Part shown: positions 47,301-56,300 of the stretch, in pieces | How the letters are laid out: each line of letters begins with the position of its first letter | How positions within the stretch are numbered: position 1 is the first letter of the stretch | Assembly (NCBI GenBank): GCA_921293015.1 | Contig: OV121083.1 | Coordinates: forward strand, 32,356,908 to 32,420,907 | Source of the DNA: Phorcus lineatus | Lineage: Eukaryota > Mollusca > Gastropoda > Trochida > Trochidae | Direction: 5' to 3' | DNA length: 64,000 bases | Translations under genes and position numbers: made by a program | The notes under the pieces: model-generated | What the model was told of the DNA's origin: nothing | What the model saw: the letters and a program-made list of their open reading frames with translations, nothing else | Database searches by the model: none

Positions 47301-50300
47301 GTACCAAGTGATCAGACGTTAGAAGAGATGTACTCACGTGGTTGTGCACTTGTACGCAGTGATCAGACGTTGGAAGTCATTTACTCACGTGGTTGTGCAC
47401 TTGTACCAAGTGGTCAGACGTTAGAAGAGATGTACTCACGTGGTTGTGCACTTGTATACTGTTGCCGTCTCATCGCACACTTGGCTGTGCAGACTGAAGT
47501 GGCGAGCGATGCTGCCCTCCCCTGTCCCGGCCGTGTTGGAGGTTTCTTCCGTCTTGTTCGTACATACGTGCGGCCTGAAGGGAAATATATAAATTGTATC
47601 ACCATTGCCCACAGGCCCTCGGATCATTAAAAACAATTAATTTTTTTTTTAATGATCCATATGCCATTGCCTAGTATAATGGATAAGGGGGCAGTTATTT
47701 GGATATGTATACTATGGTAGATTTGTAGCCCGTGCAACGAGGATATGTAAATATTTCGGTAATGTACGGTGACAGCTGACGGTGAATATCAAAATAGTTC
47801 CGGGTTAATCATAACGAGAAAACCGTTTTTAATAACGAATAGCAAAAAGAGGTAAAAAAGGAGCACCTAACAAAACCTGCATCTGCCGAATCCCGATTAC
47901 CCTCTAAATGTTATTTTTCTTGCAAAATCATTTACATTCTGAGCTAAATTTAAAACTAAAGATAGAATGTAAACATATATTGATTTCATCAGTGTAGCTC
48001 ATCAGTTTCTCATGAAAATTGTATTAGGTCAAAGACTTGCATATGATATATATAATATAGGTTTACAACAATCAATAGGTCGTTATAAAACTCAAAGCAA
48101 TCATAACATTGAGGTAAAAATTATCTACTCATTGTCAGTTTATTTGCTTGAAATAGAAACTACAAAAACTACTAATCCCCTCCCCTACTAACCACAATCT
48201 CCCTGCACACCAACCCTCAATACGGAATATTATGCAATAAGGCATAATATGCCCAGCTCTGGCCACTTGTGCTAAACGAGCTCACACTAGGAAAAGCATT
48301 CTGCACACTATAGCCAGCAAGTGATTTTTTTCACATCGTTTCAATAAATATATTCATTTCAGGTTGGTAAACGTACACTTTCTGCATCAGTAAACGACAG
48401 GGAAGACAGAAAACTATATGCATTCAGGCAATTCAGATCAAAGGCAACGATAATAGGAAAATCGCCAATAGAAAGAGAAATTTATATGCTTACTAGATAT
48501 ACAATCAATCTATCAGGCAATTTCTTTTGGAACCTCACATTTATGGGTTTTTTTCTGGCTAGATACTTTTCAACAAGTAGAATGTTTTGTATTTCTTTCA
48601 GGAATCTTGAATGTATTATAGCCAGAAAGTTAAATTTATGTTTTAGTTACAATATTATTTTTGCTACAGACATGAACTTGGGCTCTTTTGAATCCTTATT
48701 GCCACAACGATATGATCAAATTAGACGTCTAACAATGCTTTTCAAAGACTTTGCTATTTTGTTTGCACCCCTACCATGCTATTTGCAACTGCCACAAACT
48801 TATTTTTGGGGCTAGGACAATGACAATGACAGTATCCATTTTACAACACCTGCAGGCACAATAACAATGTTTCGCTCAAAAATAGGGTGATAAAAAAGCA
48901 ACCCAAATCACAGTACCCCACTAATAAGAATCCTATCAGCTAAGGAGTCTGAACGTAAGGTTTCAAACCCCCTGTGGCTCCGTGGCTTGAAATGTTCGTG
49001 GTTTCTGTAGGTAAAGCCTAAACTTCGAAAATGCCCGATCATCAATCCTTTGCTGCTATGAATACTTACTTTAAAAATTCCAAACCCACCATTGATTGTA
49101 TTCAAGAAGTCTGGTGGTGCCAAGAACCACGAATATTTCGACCTAAATAAATTTACGGATTATTGCATCTGTTGAAATGCTTTTACTCGCTTACCTTAAT
49201 GTGCGTTAATCTCCTTGGCATGGTTATATCACTTCACAGATAGTTTGCATTTTGGCTATATTCAAAGGATATCTTACCCATCCCACCATGGTTGACGTTT
49301 GAAGTTCCATCCGAAGTCGAAGTTGAAACGGCTGTCATCTGAGCCAAGTTCGAACCCAAATCGTCGGTTAGCATTTCTGAAACATGGCGTTATATCCCAA
49401 TCAAAATAATAAACTGGGATGTACTACTGTAGGGCTGCTTAAATTAGTTGAAAGTATACAACGAAGCAATACACCGTTATGGATTAAGTGATTTGATGTA
49501 TTATGTAAGACAGGTCATCCATGACTAATTAGTTCAATAACATATCTTGAACAACCATTTGGTCTTCGAGGTACTTCGTATTTACTTTAGAGGTAAATAA
49601 AAATATTCAAAACAAACAATCGCATGCTGAAAAAGGGTTTCACAAACAGAACAATGTACTCCGTCGTTTATGATGAGCATATACGTAGTTCTAGACACAT
49701 CTACTAGTTTTATTGTTGTGAGACGCTGGTACTTCTTACAAGTAAAACGCAAAATCATTGTGTGAATTATGTATCTTAGATCTAAATAAAGCGCAAATAA
49801 GGCTTCTATGAGATATCCGACAAGTAAGAGTTTGAACGGTTTGAGAGAGTGCATTATCAAACCACATGACCAGACATGCTGAAAATTTGAAAATAAACGT
49901 GAAGGCAACATTGATTGCACTGGCCTTATCAGCGAACGGAAGGCTGCTGTTGACAAAAGTCAAGATTAATAAACAAGATGCGTAGACAGATCGACTGAAT
50001 ATATTTTGAAATGGTAAATGTCCTGCTTTTTGAATAAGCATGATATTTTGCGAGCCTTTGCGAGAAGTGAGAACTGAGAAAGCAGGTGTTGGTGCTGGAG
50101 AAAGTGACTGTTAAAAAATTTATATTTGCTATCACCGGTTTTCAAAATGTCCTAATCCAGATGAATCCAATTTGAACGGGAAAAGAACCTTAGAGCTATT
50201 GTTTTCACCAACTATACGTGATTCCATGTCTGGCTGAAGAACCTTGGGGTCTATATTCTAGGGTCATAGTCTTGTTGAGTTATAAACATCGTAACTGTTA

Positions 50301-53300
50301 CGCGAAACGAAATGTTGGCCATATCGATTATTAAAGGTGCTTTTTCTTTTCTTCTTGTTCTAACAAACTCCATTTCAGTTTAACCACCGACGGAACTACT
50401 TTTTGTGACTAATGCCCCCTTTACCACGCCTCTGTGGTAGCCTTGACGTCTTTGTTATCCCGAGGGTGGATTTCAGGTTGTTGAACAGGAAGTAGTCGCT
50501 TGGAGCTAGATCTGGGCTTTAGGGTTGGTAATTTAGCTTTTCGACATTTACATTCAATATATAGCGGACTGTGCAACTCTAGACTTGTGAACTGGAGCAT
50601 TGTCATGCACAAGCAGAATACCACGTGACAGCGTTCCACAGCGTTTCTGTCGAATTGTTATTCGCAATCCTTGCATTAGGTTGGCTTAATATTGACAATT
50701 CATTGTTGTTTTGTGTGACGTATAATCAATACATAATATGCCTTTTCCATCCCAAAAAATCGGGCCTTAACCTTGCCAGCTGAACCTTGCGAAACTGCAG
50801 TGGAGGTGAAGAACTTGGGTGCTTTGAACAACTGCTTGGATTCCAGTTTATTTTCAGGGTCGCCACCAGACGAGACAGAAACCCGGTTTCATCAGCATTA
50901 TAAAGATCCAGGAACTCCACACAACTTTCAGTTCTTTGATGGCGATCTTGTGCTCTGAGGTTTCCGGTCACCCATGGCATGATACCAAGATAATCATGAA
51001 TAAAGTTCGTGTTACACCACTTTCCCACAATATGTCAGCTCCACTTCTGACATGAGCATGTCGTGCGTCTGTCATTAGGGAAAGTAAAGTCGTAAGGATC
51101 AGACGTGCACATTCGCAACTCTATCTGAAGCATGTTGGGACTTTGAAAAGAATTGTGGTTGTTTGTGAGGTAAGGACTTTAACGAACAACAAATATCAAT
51201 CTTTATTCAGTACTCAGTACTTGAAAGGCCTAAGGCCTATAGTACATTACATTAACATTTGTTAATACACATCTATCAGTTCTTCAAGGGGCATTTTAGA
51301 AGCTGGATTGATGAAGAAGAACGAGTTGTTATGGATAGTCAACTTTATTGCACGGATTGCGACGTTTCGGTGTACTAACACCGATGGTGTTATCGGTGTT
51401 GTTCGGGCATGCGGGGTTGGGAATGGGGTACTGCTAGTTGCTTGTGAAAGGGTAATCCAGAACCTACTTCATGCCAACGGTAAAACAACATCAAACGCGA
51501 AGGGACACCCTGCCGGCGTGCTCTACCACATTACTTGTGATTGTAAAGAAAGTTACATTGGTGAAACGTCCCGCCCCCTTTGACTTAGAATCAAAATACA
51601 CCAAACCTCTGTACAGAAGAAAATTCAAAATCCGTCATATCACACCGCAGCCCACCCTGACCACCGAATCCTTTGGAACAACATCAGCATCCTAGAAACC
51701 AACCAATGAAGACTAAAAGATTATAAAGACACTTGAAGTAATCAGTATTAAACGACGTAATTTATCCATTAGAACTCGTTCTTCTCAATATCTATCACAT
51801 TTATGAAACAATTCGGTTTCTGTATAACTATGCGTAAAATATATACATGGACAGGTTTTCAATTTCTTCATTATTGAAACTGTTTAAAAGTTTGGAGAAT
51901 TTAATCATATTTGGATGTACATAGTATTTTCCTTCAATATATTTTCCGAATGTTACTGTAGATACATACGAGTGAAAAAATTATATTCACTTTCTATTTC
52001 ATTTGACTTTCATAATTGGCAGAATCTATGTTCTCTCCTTAGATTCAAATATCTACCTTTCTCAATAATAAACAGTTCATGCGAAGAACATCTAAAACGT
52101 GCTAGGCTGATTCTATACTTTTTAAAATTCAAACAAGATGGGTTGTAACGACGATCATTGTAATAAACACGTAAATTGTAATACATGTACTTGTAGCAAA
52201 TTGAAATAACTCTTGACGTAAATTGTAATAAAACGTGACGTAAATTGTAATATCTTCTCGCGGTAAAATGTAATAAATATTTACGTAAATTGTAATAACC
52301 GAATTATTAAGCTTACTTTAGACTACTTCAAAATCCTTTCCACGCGATCTCATTAAAATAAAAGTTAATATTGCTGCACTACGCTATGTAGATTGTAGAT
52401 GTCACTAGGCTCCCTTACTCAAGCCGTCAGGTTAACCTTGCGTCTGTTTGACCTCTCTATCTCATTGGCTTGCCGTAGATATCTTCAAGCCTTCACTGTG
52501 CGCGTCTCTTGGTGGCCATTTAAAGGATTGCAAGTAATGGTACAACGTGCAGTTGAAACTCATTTTTTATTTCGATTTTACAGAGAACAAGTTGAAGTCA
52601 TTTGCATATGCCCCATTAAAAATTAAATTCAGCAGATTTAGTAATGACATTTCAGTCTTTGACGAAACAAGGGTAAATCTCATTAGCATATAAACGTCGC
52701 ATATGACTAATACATAATTATTAAGAAACCTAGTATTGGTATTTGTACATGTTTTGGTTGTTGTTGTTTCTCAGCATGTTTATGGTTAATTTGTTTCATG
52801 AAAATCAAAATTGTTTAAAATTATTCAATTATTACTACAAACTAAAAGACGAAACGTTTATTCAACGTATCTGTTTCCAGAAGAAGCACTTGGATTGTTA
52901 CGGTCTACTAAAGGATAACGTTGAGGACATCTTCCTACGCAAAGCTTAACTATTGCCAGTCTCGAACTGTCCAAGTTAACCGTTGAGGAATGCAGAGTTT
53001 GCATTGCGAAAGATAACTTCATAGCTTTCGATTTGACTTGTTTGTCCAACAAACCGAGCTAGGGTAAATCGAATTTACATAAAATACATTAATTCGGGTA
53101 TTTAGGCAGTTCGACATTCGGAAAAAATCGGAAGGTTTTGGTTTCCGAGATCTGAAAAGCGTACAAGCGAAATGCAATTCTCCTGCACCATAGATTACGG
53201 GGCGAATTCGCTGATTGGCTGATTTGAATTATGTCAGAGGCAAACCTGACGGCTCACGTAACGGAGCCTGGTGAGCATTTAGATTTCATTTCAATTGCTT

Positions 53301-56300
53301 TTCACGTGGACTTTGATTTCACATCAACATATCAAGAAATATTCTTCAAGCAGTTTCAGCTTGATTCATTTCACACCAAATCATACATATTTAAGGTTAC
53401 ATACACTTTTAGTTGTACATAGAAGGTTTGTCGGATATATTTAACAGAACATGCAGACACTAAAATAAGGGTTTGTACCTGCTACTAGTACATGGATATA
53501 CAAATTCATAGATAAAAACAAAGGGAGTTGTACACGTACAAGCGAACATTCCTTATAATATATACATGGCTAGGATGTTATGTTTATGTATTTGAGAGGA
53601 CAACGAATTGAACACAACCATCAGTAAGGTTTAACTTTTAAACTTAGTCAATGCAAAAGAACCAACTTTTTAAGGTAACGTTTTTCTGATATTGTTTCAA
53701 TAAAGCGTGACAAGGCTGCATGTACATGTGAATCCCTTATATGAATCCTGTCATGTCCTTTAATTAAAGTACGTTCAATCGTATTCTCCATTTTCTTTAA
53801 ACACGCGTTAATTTGCTAGAGTACAACAGTTGGGATGTGTCATGAAATGAAAAAAAAACACAAATAAATTCTTCTTTTTCTATCATTAGCACGAAACACT
53901 AAGTATTCTCTCATGGTGGCTATGAGAAACAGGTCAGGGCTCTGTGAATGTTTTGCGAGTAACAAGTTCGTATGATTGTCATGTAGATTCTTTATACGTA
54001 TACCTTACGCTTACATTGTAGCAGGATTTTTTAAAGATCTATTTCTTCAAATTTTACCAAATAATCATTTGTTTATGATGTATTTGATGTAGTTGCATTT
54101 TCTTTAGAGGGTCAAAACATCTCATTACTGAACCCAATCATCCGTAGTCTAACAGGAGTTGTACAGTAAGAAATAAACCAAAATACTGGTGGCCATTTTT
54201 GTGTGCATACCTTTTAATTATTTGAGGGAGAGAAATTGGTTCACATCTTTTCAACTCCATTAGCATTACGTAATAGCGCAAAACAGAGTTGACATTATTA
54301 AACTGAGTTTACCGGCCCAAAACTTCCCTTCTCTGCCCATAGTTTTGGGGGTAGGACAATGATATTTACGTATATTACTCTCTATTCAACAAAGATGGCC
54401 TTTTTATAACATAACTTGATACTGTGACGATGGCGGGTAATCTGCCTTTCCTTGGTGTTGATTTTGATTAATTTCTTTGATTTTTCGCTCGGGAAATACT
54501 AATATTTAGGCACTCATGTCGTAAACATAGTATGTCAAGGACACTCATATAATATCCTCTATATAATGATCGAATATACAACTAATGCATTAATGACAAC
54601 CTGTGCTGAAAACGATGAGTCTCAATGGTAATAAAATAGTCGGATGGTCAGACAGTCAGGTAAATGTAATGATATATTTGACCTCCATTTAATTAGAGAA
54701 TGAAAGATGTAAAATTTCATGCAAGACAAGAATAGAATCAATAAGTTCCATCTAGCCGAAAAAAAATCAAAAGTACTAGTCCACCGGCCACAAGGGGTCC
54801 CCATGATGATAATGATGGCTGTTGTGGTGTGTGGTGTATGGTGATGTTATTGATGATGATGCTCTCTCTTAAAACTATGATTTTGAAAAATTGGTGATGT
54901 CCAAAAAGCAGCTGAATCAAACAGTCTTATGGAGATTGAAAATGAATCATTTGCAAGAACGCACTCCTATACTACATGCCTGTGATGTGTGTAATGACGG
55001 AATTAGTACCTATGTGTTATCTTTCTTCTTTGTACCCTTTAAATCTATCCCTTTAAATCCCCAATGTTTTAGAAGTAAAACAACACATTCAAAATACAAA
55101 ATTGTGAGTTTTTCCAAGTCACTTAACCTGGATTGTTATAAGTACACATAAGTACTTAAAAAAGGTTAACAAGTACTCATAATTCTACTCTCAGTGCAAA
55201 TAATGTAAAATAAAATAATATACATTCACTGTAGAGAAGAGAAAGTAGAATTGTTACCGATCGAAGTCATGACTGATGAGTTTATTTATGAGATCATTTT
55301 AAAACGTTTATTATTTGTAACCTAGCCCTTCTAATTGATTGTATGAAATAGAAGCCTTCATACAGTCTATGTCCTCATTCAGTAAGTCTATATTTTACTG
55401 ATAAACAACAAGACCAAAAATTAACATGTAGAAAAGCGTTTTATTATTTTTCGTCTTTTTCTTTGCTATTCTCTCTATCTGTGCGGTATGTCACTGTCTC
55501 TGAGCTTTTTTTGTCTCTGTCACTGTGTCTCTTGCGCTTTGTCACAGCCTTTTCTCCTTGACCTTTTGCAGTAAAACGCTAATGATTGTTCCAACACTTT
55601 TATTTTATCTTTCATAATCATTAACCAAAAACTCCTTCCTAATTCTGTGAAATGCAATCGGTTATTACAAATTACGTAAAAACTTATTGCATTTTACAGC
55701 AAGAAGAGATTATTACAATTTACGTTTTATAATTTACGTCAAGTTTTATTACAATTTACGTTTGTATTTTAATTTACGTCAAGTTTTATTAAAATTTGAT
55801 GCAAGAATTACAATTTACTTTTTATTTAAATTTACGTCGTAACATGGATAGTATGGATATTGCTTTTTAAACAAGACGTAGGTGTCAATTTCAAAATTAT
55901 ATATCTTTTAGTCTTTCAGTAAATGATTTTACGAATTCGGGATATATCAAAACCAAAACCAGTTGAGAACAATAATTTCTTATTATCATTTCTAAATTTT
56001 GTCCATTTCGATCAAATGAAAGCATCATATTACAGCATTGCTTTGGTAGGCGAATGAAGGCATAGAAATAGTGAGTTAACGAGATATGGAATTTAACGCT
56101 GCTTTCAAGAGTAGTATTGCAGGGAGAAAGCCCGCAAAACCAGTGTGGCTATGTTTTGCAGTGAAACCTGCGAGCATCGGCTGGAACTAATGAACCATGG
56201 GTGGTACTAGATGTACAAAAGGTTTGTCCAGTATCGAAATACTTTAAAATTGGAATAAATACTTAAAGGAAACCTGCCACATTCTCCATAAATCATGACA

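Noticed and set aside
48486..48815. A 109-codon plus-strand ORF as a gene
   Set aside because: It is AT-rich with biased hydrophobic/aromatic content, has no motif, and lies antisense within intron 2 of the FAS1 gene.
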